Assembly (NCBI GenBank): GCA_027578815.1
Contig: JANBTH010000086.1
Location: 1 to 38,542 of the forward strand
DNA length: 38,542 bases
From: Coemansia sp. RSA 1804
Lineage: Eukaryota; Kickxellomycota; Kickxellomycetes; Kickxellales; Kickxellaceae
Direction of reading: 5' to 3'
Shown here: positions 17,978-27,070 of the stretch, piece after piece
How the letters are laid out: every line of letters starts with the position of its first letter
How positions within the stretch are numbered: position 1 is the stretch's first letter
The notes under the pieces: model-generated
Told to the model about the DNA's origin: nothing
The model's input: only the letters and a program-made list of their open reading frames with translations
Databases searched by the model: none
Made by a program: the position numbers and the translations under genes

Positions 17978-18920
17978 ATGGTTAGAAAAGGTAAGTCTCT
18001 TGCTTTTCTATTATTATTGTGTTTTCATAAGGGTCTACAAGGGAGAATTTATTGAATTATATCATCGTTTTTTCAAAAGATTGCTTATAGAAAATATTCC
18101 GCCTGCCGGATCAGACAACAACATTCAGGTCAAAGGCCGACGTCTTTGCAGAGCTTATAAGACACAGGTATGCACATCATTTACCTTGACCAACTCTTGC
18201 AAGTATGGTGACATGTGCTGCTTTGCACACGGGTTGGACGAGCTAAGACAAAGACCAAACCCACCAAAGTACAAAACAACAATGTGCAGAAACATAATAC
18301 AATTTGGCCACTGTCCTTATGGAAGCAAGTGCGATTTTATACACGCCTATGATAATGATGGCAGACCATTAACAAGAAAGGATCCCAGTCGCTGCCCTAA
18401 ACAGCAGTTGTTTATCGAACCAAAGTCAGAGAGTAAGGAATTGTTCAGCCCTCTTGGTTTTAATACGTCGTACGCAACAGTGACATCATTTCCAGAACCT
18501 ACCGTTGATGGACCAAGAGATGCTCTGACTTTCTACACTACTCCTATTCTTTCAGCACACAAGCCCCTCAGCCTCAAGCGCAACACGTCCCCGGGTCTCA
18601 AAGACATTATATGCAGTCAGCCAAGAACGATCAGCTCTCTTGACAGTCGAGATACTTTGGTGGAATTGTTTGGCAATCACAGTTGCAACCGCTTAGGCTT
18701 TGGGTTTGATGAGATAAGGCCCTGCCATGCCTACACAAAGGACAGAAGCATTCCTCTCATGCAGACACTCGATCAGCAGAGAATGGCTGGCGGGTTCAAC
18801 CAGCCATTTACGGTTAGAACCGGTCAGAGCCGGAATGCTTACTCTTTTTCATCTCGCGAAAGTGGATTTTATGGTGTTCTGGCCACAGTTGAGGAAACAG
18901 GCAGGTCGTCCAGGATTTGA
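17978..18920 (+). CDS. Tandem CCCH zinc-finger protein, tristetraprolin/Cth2-type
   Basis: The proposed exons are 17978-17990 (MVRK plus one base) and 18091-18920, giving 280 residues. GTAAGT follows the 13-nt exon and CTTATAG ends the 100-bp intron; the phase joins to give MVRKENIPP. The open frame of exon 2 has no usable ATG before the fingers. Finger 1 is C-x8-C-x5-C-x3-H (VCTSFTLTNSCKYGDMC-FAH). Finger 2 (MCRNIIQFGHCPYGSKCDFIH) has the same spacing. Lead-ins are AYKTQV and KYKTTM, and the 18-residue linker is exactly that of tristetraprolin. Such proteins bind UAUUUAU elements in 3' UTRs and recruit mRNA decay factors. The rest is Ser/Thr-rich with no other domain. The start exon is inferred. 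Confidence 0.88.
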
Positions 18921-19265
18921 TGAATACGCCATACCCATCATCACAATTATCCACACACTCTCCATTTTCCCGATAGAGCTGATCTATTGCCAATCTGATT
19001 AGCTTTGGGAAAGGGGGGAGAAATGAAGAAACGCAGAAAATAATAAAGCCACGTAAACATCATCCAACAACTTTTTTCTCAACAACTTCAATTATTAAAC
19101 CTTTTTTCATTATTTATCTTAACCTGATTTCTTTTTTTTTTTTTTTTTCATTTGTGCTTCAAATTTCATTTCTTTTTATCACATTACCTTCAGGGAGGTA
19201 CCTGTTTTGTTATATATCCTAGTTTGGGCCCGTTCTGAGCAACTTTTGTTTTGCCAGCACAAAGG
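18921..19265 (+). other. Intergenic: CCCH-protein 3' flank and HIR3 promoter
   Basis: The 345-bp spacer contains a run of 17 T at 19132-19148, a forkhead-type GTAAACA at 19053-19059 and a TATA-like TATATATCC at about 19211. Poly(dA:dT) tracts commonly exclude nucleosomes in fungal promoters; that role is inferred here. Confidence 0.5.
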
Positions 19266-22200
19266 ATGCCCTTGTTTATTCCAGTGAACCCCCCTTCCGT
19301 GCCCAAGGCTATCAGTGCTACTGGGTCCAACGACACGACAGCAGGCTCCCTGACCTTGCGCCTGGAGGAGCAGATTCGTTTATTGATTCAGGAATACAAA
19401 ATAGCCTTGCGTCTGTGGGCTGCCGCACGCTACAAAGAATCGTATCTTAAATTCGATGAACTTTGCAAACACAATTTGATTTCAGCTCCCCAAGAGCTTC
19501 ACAGCGAACAAGAATGCAATGCATACTGCAACGAATATGGTGGTATGGGTATTGGGCGTCTACGCACATTGGTATTCGTGGGCGCTGGACGTGTGTACGT
19601 TCTGTCGGATAACGGCCCCGACCTGTGCATTGGCTTAGAAGGATTGGGCTCCTTGGATTTATCGAGTCCTCGAATGCTTTCTACATTATGTGATGAGACT
19701 GTTTTACGTCGTGCCTTGGTCTACTTTACAAAAGCTATTTCCTTTGGGGATGCTGATATGTCTCATTACCTAGCCATCGGACAATGCGCGTTGCTGCTTT
19801 CCAAGCCCGACATGGCGATTTCAATGTTTTCCCAGGCCCTTGGTTTACCACAGCCACATAACTCTTTGTTATCAGATGTTCATATCAGCAGCTGGGGTTT
19901 GTCCAGTAAAGTGAATGGTCCTCGACAGTGGTGGTGTACCGTAGCTGGTATGCATGCATTCCTGATACGGGGCGATGTAGAATTAGCGGATTCGATTGCT
20001 AGGAATGCGCTGAACTTGTATTCGAATTGGAATTGCATATCATCCCGGCCAAATGAAAATGAGGACGACGGCTTTGATCACAGGGTAGCCGCGCCGCCGA
20101 TTAGAAAGTGTTTTGCACTTCCTTATATTTCCGCTTTGGCAGACAATAAACCCGTAACGCCATTAGCTGTCGAGCTACACGGTGACTGCAACTCAGTCTC
20201 ACTGGAACGTCTAGGATCCGCCATTTTAGATCTTTATGATCGACATATCGATGGAGAACCTGTGACAAGCAGCGACAGGCCAGTTACGCAAGCCGAATAC
20301 AGAGTCAATCTGGTTAAACCCACCGATCACTCGACATTGAAAACCGAGCTACAGGATCAGGGCAGTAGCTTTTCTGCTCATAATCTTGGAATCGTGCGTA
20401 GCCCAGATACAGATACCAATCCGGAAGATATCGGTTTCAGACCTCTAGATGTGCCTGGTCCTAATAACCGAATTACTACCAGCATCACAGACAATGCTGT
20501 CAGCAGTAGCCATAAAGACGAAGATGGAGATAAGGCTTTAGTATCCACAGAAGATTCTGGTACTGGCGAGCCTGTTCATGGCGTTAAGCGCCAAGGATCG
20601 CAGGCTGAGGACGAGATGCCTGCAAAACGTAGGTCAGCAAGATTTAGTGAACGGGCGAATACCTCCTCCTTGGCAAATGCATCTGGCGTCACCGGGACAG
20701 GCCACGGACAGGGAGCTGCTAGTAATGCTAGGATTGCACCAGCACGTAGTTATGCACATAATGTAATGGCCATGTCTCCGGAACCACACTATTCTCCTGC
20801 ACTGAAAGTGGCAAAAGAGCGAGCTGCCGGATGGTTGGAGGCTGCTGGACCTGTGGATAAAGAAATCTTTAAAGTGCTTTTGGAGAAGAGTTCAGTCATT
20901 GCTGAACACTTTGCACAGCAGCAGCAGAAGCACCAACAAGGTAGCGCAGGTTGCAAACGACCTGTATCTCCCTTTTCACAGTCCGAGGACGAGGTTCGTA
21001 CATGCTCGTTCTGGTGTGTCTCCAATGCGAATGACAATCCGTCTTCAAAGGAATATATCATAAAGCCTTTGACGGCGGATGGTGAAGCCAATCTACCAAA
21101 GACACAGTATCTTAGCTCTCTCCAGCTTCTTTTCCAAAGCCAAAGGTCATCTACATCTGATAGCTCCAGAGAAGGCCTGGTCTTGCCCGATACTCATAGA
21201 GTAGCTGTCGACGAATGCCGATATGTTGTGGAAAACAATCTTGGAATTGTGGACCTGCTGATATGGTACTTTGATAAACTTGCTGAGGCCTACTGTTCAT
21301 CACCAGTCGAAGTCCTAAACTCGCCACAGCTGATGCAAGCGGCCTTCAAAGTTGCAAATGCATTGCACGAGCCGCTGCTTGACCATGCATATTGTAGACT
21401 CTCTGCCAATAAGCCGTTCGAAGAGCATAGAATGGTTATTCGTTATGCGACCTTTCTACTGCTTGTGTTCACAACTGCCACATCTAACAACACCATACCG
21501 AATGTTAGCGGCGTGTGTGCTTACATGCGCGGCGAGTGGATCAGGCTTATCAGAGACGCAATCAGCATTTTAGGACTATCTACCAGCGACAAATGTGTTT
21601 TGCAATATCAGGTTGTCGAGGCATGGACAACATACGAGGGCTGCATTGTTACTGACGATATAGACCGTGCTATAGCTAGTATATTTAGGTGCCGGAAACT
21701 AATGGAGGAATTGCTGCAACAGAGTAACGATGTTGCTTCCGTAGCTCGCTGTTCATTTTCTGGCGCTCCTGTTACGCTGTCTCTTATTTCACAGCGCCAC
21801 AAGCACCTCTGTCTTTTTGCAGATTTCCGTAAAGCCGCAAAGCTTGCTTCGGATGGAGATGGACATGCAACTGCATTGCTTGAGTCGGCGATCAAGCCAT
21901 TTTCAGAAGCTGAAAACAGTGTATTAGCATTTCCTCAGACAATCTTGGCAATTCGCCTACTGGCTTCTTTATACCGCCAAGCCTCAGCAGCAGAAGACGA
22001 AGTTTATATAATCATGTATGAGCTCTACATGTATACGTCCCGGTTGCTAGGATGTAGCGATGACGCATCGGTTCCATTAAGGCTGATAGTCCGCCACTGC
22101 GTTAGCTGTCTACAAAGAATTCGACAACTTTATAGTGAAAACCCGTCAGTACGCGATCGCCTTGCCACATCATGCACTAGCAAACCACATCAGCATTTTG

Positions 22201-25200
22201 CAGCACAAATGGTAGCCCTCTCCCTTGGGTTTACAAGCCATTTTCGTCTTGATCCACCTACCGATTATCCACCCAATCTAACAGAGACACGCTATATCGG
22301 GCTTTCGATGTGGTTGGCTTCCGTGCTGACTCCCAAAAATGCTAGCATTTGCGGATCTCCAACCACGGGATGTATGTTTGTAGGCGAGAATGATGGATCG
22401 GATAATCCCCCGATTGGTAATAGGGATGTGGCTTTAGGCGCGGCTTCGACTAGCTCCTCCAATGACGGTCCGACACCTGATATGTGGGTGCAGTATACTA
22501 GCGCTCTACATGATTTACTAGGCGAGCGGAAGCTATGTACATCTGCTGATGGTGCTTTGCTTTTGTACCTCTTGTCTGGATGTCGTGAGCAACTACGATC
22601 TGATTCATGTAATGATGTCTATTGGGACATGGCGGCCGGATGTCTACGATGTTTATTCGACATCAAACTGCATGGCAGCGATACCGAGGCTCATTCCAAT
22701 GCTCATATCGAGATGGATGAAGAAGCAGCAAATTTGGTGTTTACACTAGTGGAGTCGGAGCTGCTAGACACGCTGCGTAGCCGCAAGGGCTCTGGGTTAC
22801 GAGGCGATCTTAAGGCGATAGTGGATAAGACCAGCAGTGTGCTTGGTGACTTTGACATAACAAAGTGCCCTCGTATTAGCATGAATATGGATGCGATTGA
22901 TGACTATCTAGATGGACCTTCGATGCCCTTATTTGCGCAAGTGAATAAGGCGCTGTGTACCGACGATTGGATAATAGTGCCGACCTCATGTCTTCCGACC
23001 AAGAGATTGGTTTTCAATGATCTCAAAGCTACTTCTGCACATCTTAATATGCCTTTTGTTCGGGCTGTCACTCAGCACGACCTGCTTTTGTCACGTATGC
23101 GCTCTGGTCTGACCCGTGCCGTAGAGGAGTATGATAACATCATCGAGGACTATAAGCTCAATGTGGCTATCAACCCGACTTCCTCGGAGGCCTGGTACTA
23201 TCTTGCTCAGGCCCACTCTGATCTTGCAGATGAGCTACTTCTTGGAACGGCTAGCGAGATCATAAGCTCTCGGTACGACATTGCTGTGCTCCAGCGTTCA
23301 GCTGTGTCGTGTGCAGTGCAAGCGAAGCAGCTTCTTCCCCCCTTGCATGCTGGTAGCACGCCATCTTCTGGCGATGACAGCAACAGTAGCGATGAGGACT
23401 TGTTTGAGCAGACCCAGAAGCTACATATTCGGTTGTATTCATTTGTCGGGTGTCTTCTGTATCGCATTGCCTCAAAGCCATTGTCATTATTGGCATTCCA
23501 GATACTTCCTTCGAATGTTCTTGTCCCGGACGATGACGTTGACGAAGAGCGCCAAGAATGGGATACCGGAGTTTGGAAGCCGTTTAAACAAACAGCTCAC
23601 ACTATGAGTGCTGCAGAGGGCGGTTCTGTTGCCTCCATAGCTCGGACTCTGACTAGAAGGTTTGTAAAGGCCCCGCCCCGCCTACAGGTTTATTCCTTGG
23701 CGTGCAAGCTGCTTGCTGTTGCCTCAAGACTCGACGCAGAAAACTGGAAGTGGGTTTATATGCTTGGGAAGGCGATGGCAAAGCTGGGCAGACCACTCTC
23801 TGCTTGTACATGCTATTTAAAGATAGCTCATCTGGAAACCTCTTCCAATGTAAAGCATGCTAGCTCGGTTATAGGCTCACTTCCTAGTATAGCACATACT
23901 TTGTCGTCGACGTCTGGGACTTCTGCACAAGCGGTGCCAGTTAACCAGCAAATCCCTGTTTCAAGCGTTCCCGAATCTGCAATGAGTGCCATCTATAAGT
24001 TGTTGTCGATGCTTGCAAAGCTCCTCCACCAGAGATCTATTGATGTCGACATGGCTATGCGCTTCCTTAACAATCTGCCATTTAGTGCTGCCAGCAACCT
24101 TGATAGTAGAGCGCTGAGTGAGAGCTCCAAGTCTGTATCGATGGAAGATGGACGGATGGCGGCCTTTGAGGCTATCTACAGCCTTGCAAGTCAGGTGTGT
24201 GCAGCGGATAAGCGACGCTGGCATCATCGATTTGTTTTTTTGCTGGCATGGCTAGAGTATACTATATTGGGAACCCCAAGTCAAGCCAAGCTGACTCTAC
24301 AAACCGTTCTCCAAACACGGAATAGTAACAGGTTGTTATCAAGCTTCTACAAGCCTGATTTTGAGGCGCCAGGCAAGCATTACCATTATTTGGAAAAGTA
24401 TCTTGGCCTATACATTGACATTCTTGTGGCTACATCGGATATTGAGGGCGTAAGGGTTCTTTTGCGCAAGCTCAAACGCTGCTCTGATCTGTTCTTCGAC
24501 TCGAATTCGATGCTGCAACGTGTCAAGGCGGCGGAGTTTGCAACAATAGACAGAATGGTACACGATCTCAACTGCCCAAGATTTGTTGTCGATGACCTCG
24601 GCAAAGAGCATATCGTGTTACAAGATGCATTGAGTGGGGCGAGATTTGCCAAGGAGTATTCAGTAACTCGCCATTGCCGCTTGAACCGCACACAATTCAA
24701 TTTTGCTCGCGACTTTGCTCGGGACAATATATCGTTCTACATTTCGTTGAAAGAGCATATCAACAACATTGTCGCTGCCAGAGAAAAGGAGAACGCAGGT
24801 CAGAGAGATTCTGTCGTGGAGACCGATTCCACTTTGGAGCCAGCAGATAATGCAAAGACCTCGTTGGATGTTATTAAAAGAGCACAGCAAGAGATTGAGC
24901 AGTATGTTGACTCGGCTACCAAAGCATTAGCAATGTTTGACATACTGCTCGAGAAAAAAAAGAAGCATTTCGACGATGCTGACATCCTTTTCAGATTAAA
25001 CGAAAACATGGCTGATCTTTATATATTGGTTTTGTCCATATACGGACAAGAGCGGCTGTATTCTTTGTCTCAGCCTCACCAGTGCGACGACATAGACGAG
25101 CTTGCAAACCTGTGCACCAAGGCAATCTCATTGATTAACTCTCATCAGGATCCAAAAGGGACAAGTAACTCGTTTTGGCAACGCGTACTGTTTGACGAGG

Positions 25201-25433
25201 CAAACAACGAAAGCTCTCAACAGTACAAACTTCTGGATCCACTCTTGGAATTCAACGTCAACAAGCTTTTGGATGCGGTGCGCGATGCCCGGGCCTTGCA
25301 ACCAAACCCGTTTGTTCGCAGTAAGCAACGGATGGATACAGCTCAGGTGCTGGTGCAAGCAGCTCCAAAATCGACTCTAGCCACCAGCTCCAATGGGGGT
25401 TTACAGCAAGCCAATCAACCATCCACAAGTTAA
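19266..25433 (+). CDS. HIR3: HIR histone-chaperone complex subunit HIR3 / CABIN1 homologue
   Basis: A single 6.2-kb exon encodes 2055 residues from the ATG at 19266 (an upstream TTG of the same frame is not a likely start). HIR3/CABIN1 is the large TPR-like scaffold of the HIR/HIRA complex, which deposits H3-H4 outside S phase and represses histone genes. Seen: an N-terminal helix-repeat start (EEQIRLLIQEYKIALRLW, AARYKESYLKFDEL) and repeated TPR-like helix pairs. The conserved middle has SEAWYYLAQAHSDLADELLL and NWKWVYMLGKAMAKLGRP, which parallel CABIN1 blocks. The C-terminal YKPDFEAPGKHYHYLEKYL parallels the fungal Hir3 KPE-ERPGRH motif. A low-complexity stretch (about 390-500) includes a basic AKRRSARFSER. 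The last 40 residues are Gln/Ser-rich. Assignment is from block similarity and size. Confidence 0.87.
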   Translation: MPLFIPVNPPSVPKAISATGSNDTTAGSLTLRLEEQIRLLIQEYKIALRLWAAARYKESYLKFDELCKHNLISAPQELHSEQECNAYCNEYGGMGIGRLRTLVFVGAGRVYVLSDNGPDLCIGLEGLGSLDLSSPRMLSTLCDETVLRRALVYFTKAISFGDADMSHYLAIGQCALLLSKPDMAISMFSQALGLPQPHNSLLSDVHISSWGLSSKVNGPRQWWCTVAGMHAFLIRGDVELADSIARNALNLYSNWNCISSRPNENEDDGFDHRVAAPPIRKCFALPYISALADNKPVTPLAVELHGDCNSVSLERLGSAILDLYDRHIDGEPVTSSDRPVTQAEYRVNLVKPTDHSTLKTELQDQGSSFSAHNLGIVRSPDTDTNPEDIGFRPLDVPGPNNRITTSITDNAVSSSHKDEDGDKALVSTEDSGTGEPVHGVKRQGSQAEDEMPAKRRSARFSERANTSSLANASGVTGTGHGQGAASNARIAPARSYAHNVMAMSPEPHYSPALKVAKERAAGWLEAAGPVDKEIFKVLLEKSSVIAEHFAQQQQKHQQGSAGCKRPVSPFSQSEDEVRTCSFWCVSNANDNPSSKEYIIKPLTADGEANLPKTQYLSSLQLLFQSQRSSTSDSSREGLVLPDTHRVAVDECRYVVENNLGIVDLLIWYFDKLAEAYCSSPVEVLNSPQLMQAAFKVANALHEPLLDHAYCRLSANKPFEEHRMVIRYATFLLLVFTTATSNNTIPNVSGVCAYMRGEWIRLIRDAISILGLSTSDKCVLQYQVVEAWTTYEGCIVTDDIDRAIASIFRCRKLMEELLQQSNDVASVARCSFSGAPVTLSLISQRHKHLCLFADFRKAAKLASDGDGHATALLESAIKPFSEAENSVLAFPQTILAIRLLASLYRQASAAEDEVYIIMYELYMYTSRLLGCSDDASVPLRLIVRHCVSCLQRIRQLYSENPSVRDRLATSCTSKPHQHFAAQMVALSLGFTSHFRLDPPTDYPPNLTETRYIGLSMWLASVLTPKNASICGSPTTGCMFVGENDGSDNPPIGNRDVALGAASTSSSNDGPTPDMWVQYTSALHDLLGERKLCTSADGALLLYLLSGCREQLRSDSCNDVYWDMAAGCLRCLFDIKLHGSDTEAHSNAHIEMDEEAANLVFTLVESELLDTLRSRKGSGLRGDLKAIVDKTSSVLGDFDITKCPRISMNMDAIDDYLDGPSMPLFAQVNKALCTDDWIIVPTSCLPTKRLVFNDLKATSAHLNMPFVRAVTQHDLLLSRMRSGLTRAVEEYDNIIEDYKLNVAINPTSSEAWYYLAQAHSDLADELLLGTASEIISSRYDIAVLQRSAVSCAVQAKQLLPPLHAGSTPSSGDDSNSSDEDLFEQTQKLHIRLYSFVGCLLYRIASKPLSLLAFQILPSNVLVPDDDVDEERQEWDTGVWKPFKQTAHTMSAAEGGSVASIARTLTRRFVKAPPRLQVYSLACKLLAVASRLDAENWKWVYMLGKAMAKLGRPLSACTCYLKIAHLETSSNVKHASSVIGSLPSIAHTLSSTSGTSAQAVPVNQQIPVSSVPESAMSAIYKLLSMLAKLLHQRSIDVDMAMRFLNNLPFSAASNLDSRALSESSKSVSMEDGRMAAFEAIYSLASQVCAADKRRWHHRFVFLLAWLEYTILGTPSQAKLTLQTVLQTRNSNRLLSSFYKPDFEAPGKHYHYLEKYLGLYIDILVATSDIEGVRVLLRKLKRCSDLFFDSNSMLQRVKAAEFATIDRMVHDLNCPRFVVDDLGKEHIVLQDALSGARFAKEYSVTRHCRLNRTQFNFARDFARDNISFYISLKEHINNIVAAREKENAGQRDSVVETDSTLEPADNAKTSLDVIKRAQQEIEQYVDSATKALAMFDILLEKKKKHFDDADILFRLNENMADLYILVLSIYGQERLYSLSQPHQCDDIDELANLCTKAISLINSHQDPKGTSNSFWQRVLFDEANNESSQQYKLLDPLLEFNVNKLLDAVRDARALQPNPFVRSKQRMDTAQVLVQAAPKSTLATSSNGGLQQANQPSTS

Positions 25434-25550
25434 TAAAAGTACCAACTGTTTTGGCATGCTTTCCTATTTGATTTAATACTATTGACATAAAAATATGCAT
25501 ATAGAATACAGAGAACACAACACAGAATGTTGGCTGAAGAGCGTCTACGG

Positions 25551-25566
25551 CCATGCCATGGCATGG
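25551..25566. repeat. 16-bp perfect palindrome in the shared 3' region of HIR3 and FLX1
   Basis: CCATGCCATGGCATGG equals its own reverse complement and is followed by CATGCC, so the CATGG/CATGCC words continue. It sits between two convergent stops (25433 and 25633). It could form a hairpin in both transcripts. Function is unknown. Confidence 0.6.
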
Positions 25567-25632
25567 CATGCCAAACTGTGCGAAAGAGGGGACGAGTCAT
25601 TCGGCTACACGATAAACAAAAAGATATTCTGT

Positions 25633-26616
25633 TTACGCGCTAAAGCTCGCATGGCTGCGGAAGAAGCCCGCTATTTTCTCGTAAACGAGGAATGTCACAA
25701 TGTTTCCTGGAAGAACTCTCAAGATTGCAGGACCAAATCCTTTATAAAACCCAGAGATGCCCTCCGAATGGATAGTTTTTTTGAACACATCGCTTAAGCC
25801 ATTGTACGTAGCCATTCTAGGCGCACCAACGACCACAGGGACAGTTTCCCCTGGGATTTGCTGGAGTCGCGATCTCAATACTTGGCTAGGGTATGTTATT
25901 GTTAGCGCGAATACCTTGGATATTGATGACATTAGCGCAAAGTCGGCAGAGGTCAGACCGTCATCCGTGTTTTTCTGTCGCCAGCGCAATCTTCGTTTCT
26001 TCATCTCCTCGTATGCCATAAACTGCAGGCCGCCGTGCGCCACACCAAGCAGCCCAGGAACAAGCCCCTTGTAAAGTCCGCGAATCCCTTCCTTTCTGGA
26101 TATCTGAAGTAGACCGTCAACCAGTCCACGGTAAGAAGCTGGATCACCACGGGATGTGGTGCATATTCGAGTCTTTACAACCCATAAAGGGTTTGCTATA
26201 CACTGCGTCAGTGCGCCAGCCATTGCGCCAGCAACCATGTGCTGTCCTGGAGAGAGGATGCTAGTTCCGGACTTTGTTTCTGCAGAGTGACCACCTGCCA
26301 TTTGATCTTTGATCCACGTGTACCACGCAAAATAAAGTCCCCAGCTTGCGCAGTTTCCCGCAAGGTTGGCACTCAGTCCACGATAAAGCCCCTGCACACC
26401 ATCGGTACTGATTACATGTCGTGTTGCGCGCACTGCCCGCCCAAGAAGTGCCTCATCCTGCGAAGCAACATCAACCTGAAGTCTAACTTTTATCAGATCT
26501 AACGGATGTATGGTAACGGTGGACACAATTGCGCCTCCAACCCCAGCCAGGGCATGGTCAAAAGCAAGTGAGCCTGAGAATGAGCCAGCAAGCTGAGCTG
26601 TCTGACCTCGCTGCAT
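25633..26616 (-). CDS. FLX1: Mitochondrial carrier, FLX1/SLC25A32 (FAD/folate) type
   Basis: The 327-residue, intronless protein starts at the ATG at 26616-26614. Three tandem carrier repeats are visible, each with two membrane helices and a Px[D/E]xx[K/R]-type signature: HPLDLIKVRLQ, NPLWVVKTRI and YPSQVLRSRLQ. The linked motifs GVQGLYRGLSANLAGN, GIRGLYKGLVPGLLGVAHGGLQF and GISGFYKGFGPAILRVLPGN end the repeats. The substitutions (NPLWV in repeat 2, YPSQVLRSR in repeat 3, W residues in repeat 1) match the SLC25A32/Flx1 clade. That clade moves FAD (yeast) or folates/FAD (animals) across the inner mitochondrial membrane. The substrate is inferred. The gene is divergent from uS11 across 454 bp. 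Confidence 0.9.
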   Translation of the reverse strand: MQRGQTAQLAGSFSGSLAFDHALAGVGGAIVSTVTIHPLDLIKVRLQVDVASQDEALLGRAVRATRHVISTDGVQGLYRGLSANLAGNCASWGLYFAWYTWIKDQMAGGHSAETKSGTSILSPGQHMVAGAMAGALTQCIANPLWVVKTRICTTSRGDPASYRGLVDGLLQISRKEGIRGLYKGLVPGLLGVAHGGLQFMAYEEMKKRRLRWRQKNTDDGLTSADFALMSSISKVFALTITYPSQVLRSRLQQIPGETVPVVVGAPRMATYNGLSDVFKKTIHSEGISGFYKGFGPAILRVLPGNIVTFLVYEKIAGFFRSHASFSA

Positions 26617-26986
26617 TTCACGAGCAAGAGAAAGCGGCAGACTATATCTACGTTATTTAAAGTAATGGAAGAGTGTTAAAAAGACGGAAATGTGCAGGTT
26701 AAGTGGCTGCAAATGGCATGACCTATTGCTATAAACAAGTGCTTAATAAAATCATGCTGGGAAGAGAAAAGTTCGACTGCAACAACTTTTAACATTTGTT
26801 TTTCTCCGAATTAGAAGCACGGCTAAGCAAAACAGCGGAGAAAAAAAGCAAATGTTTCGAACGATTAAAAGATTAATAAGCATAAGAAAACAAAAATTGG
26901 CCGCATGCGATTAGATTGCAACTTTCGATTACGGATTTTGTGTAAGCCCAAGATATTCAGTGCAGCACGCTAAAAAAAGAACTGGG

Positions 26987-27000
26987 AAAGCACATCCTTT
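26987..27000 (+). promoter_or_regulatory. Candidate ribosomal-protein promoter element, uS11 copy
   Basis: AAAGCACATCCTTT is an exact match to 10275-10288 upstream of eS8, same strand relative to the gene and 70 bp before the uS11 ATG. Confidence 0.55.
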
Positions 27001-27008
27001 GAAAGTTG

Positions 27009-27019
27009 CCTTCTCTTTT
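27009..27019 (+). promoter_or_regulatory. Shared pyrimidine word CCTTCTCTTTT, uS11 copy
   Basis: It is identical to 10324-10334 and lies 51 bp before the uS11 ATG. It is a possible initiator or TOP-like tract, by inference. Confidence 0.4.
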
Positions 27020-27070
27020 CAGCCGTATCAGTTTTCACTAGCATAAACTCGGATATATACACACTTCAAA

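Larger units (their letters stand above)
26617..27070. promoter_or_regulatory. Divergent promoter region FLX1 / uS11
   Basis: The 454-bp spacer is A-rich on the FLX1 side. The uS11 side carries the ribosomal-protein words at 26987-27000 and 27009-27019 and a TATATA word only 13 bp before the ATG, which is probably within the leader. No other gene was seen. Confidence 0.5.
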
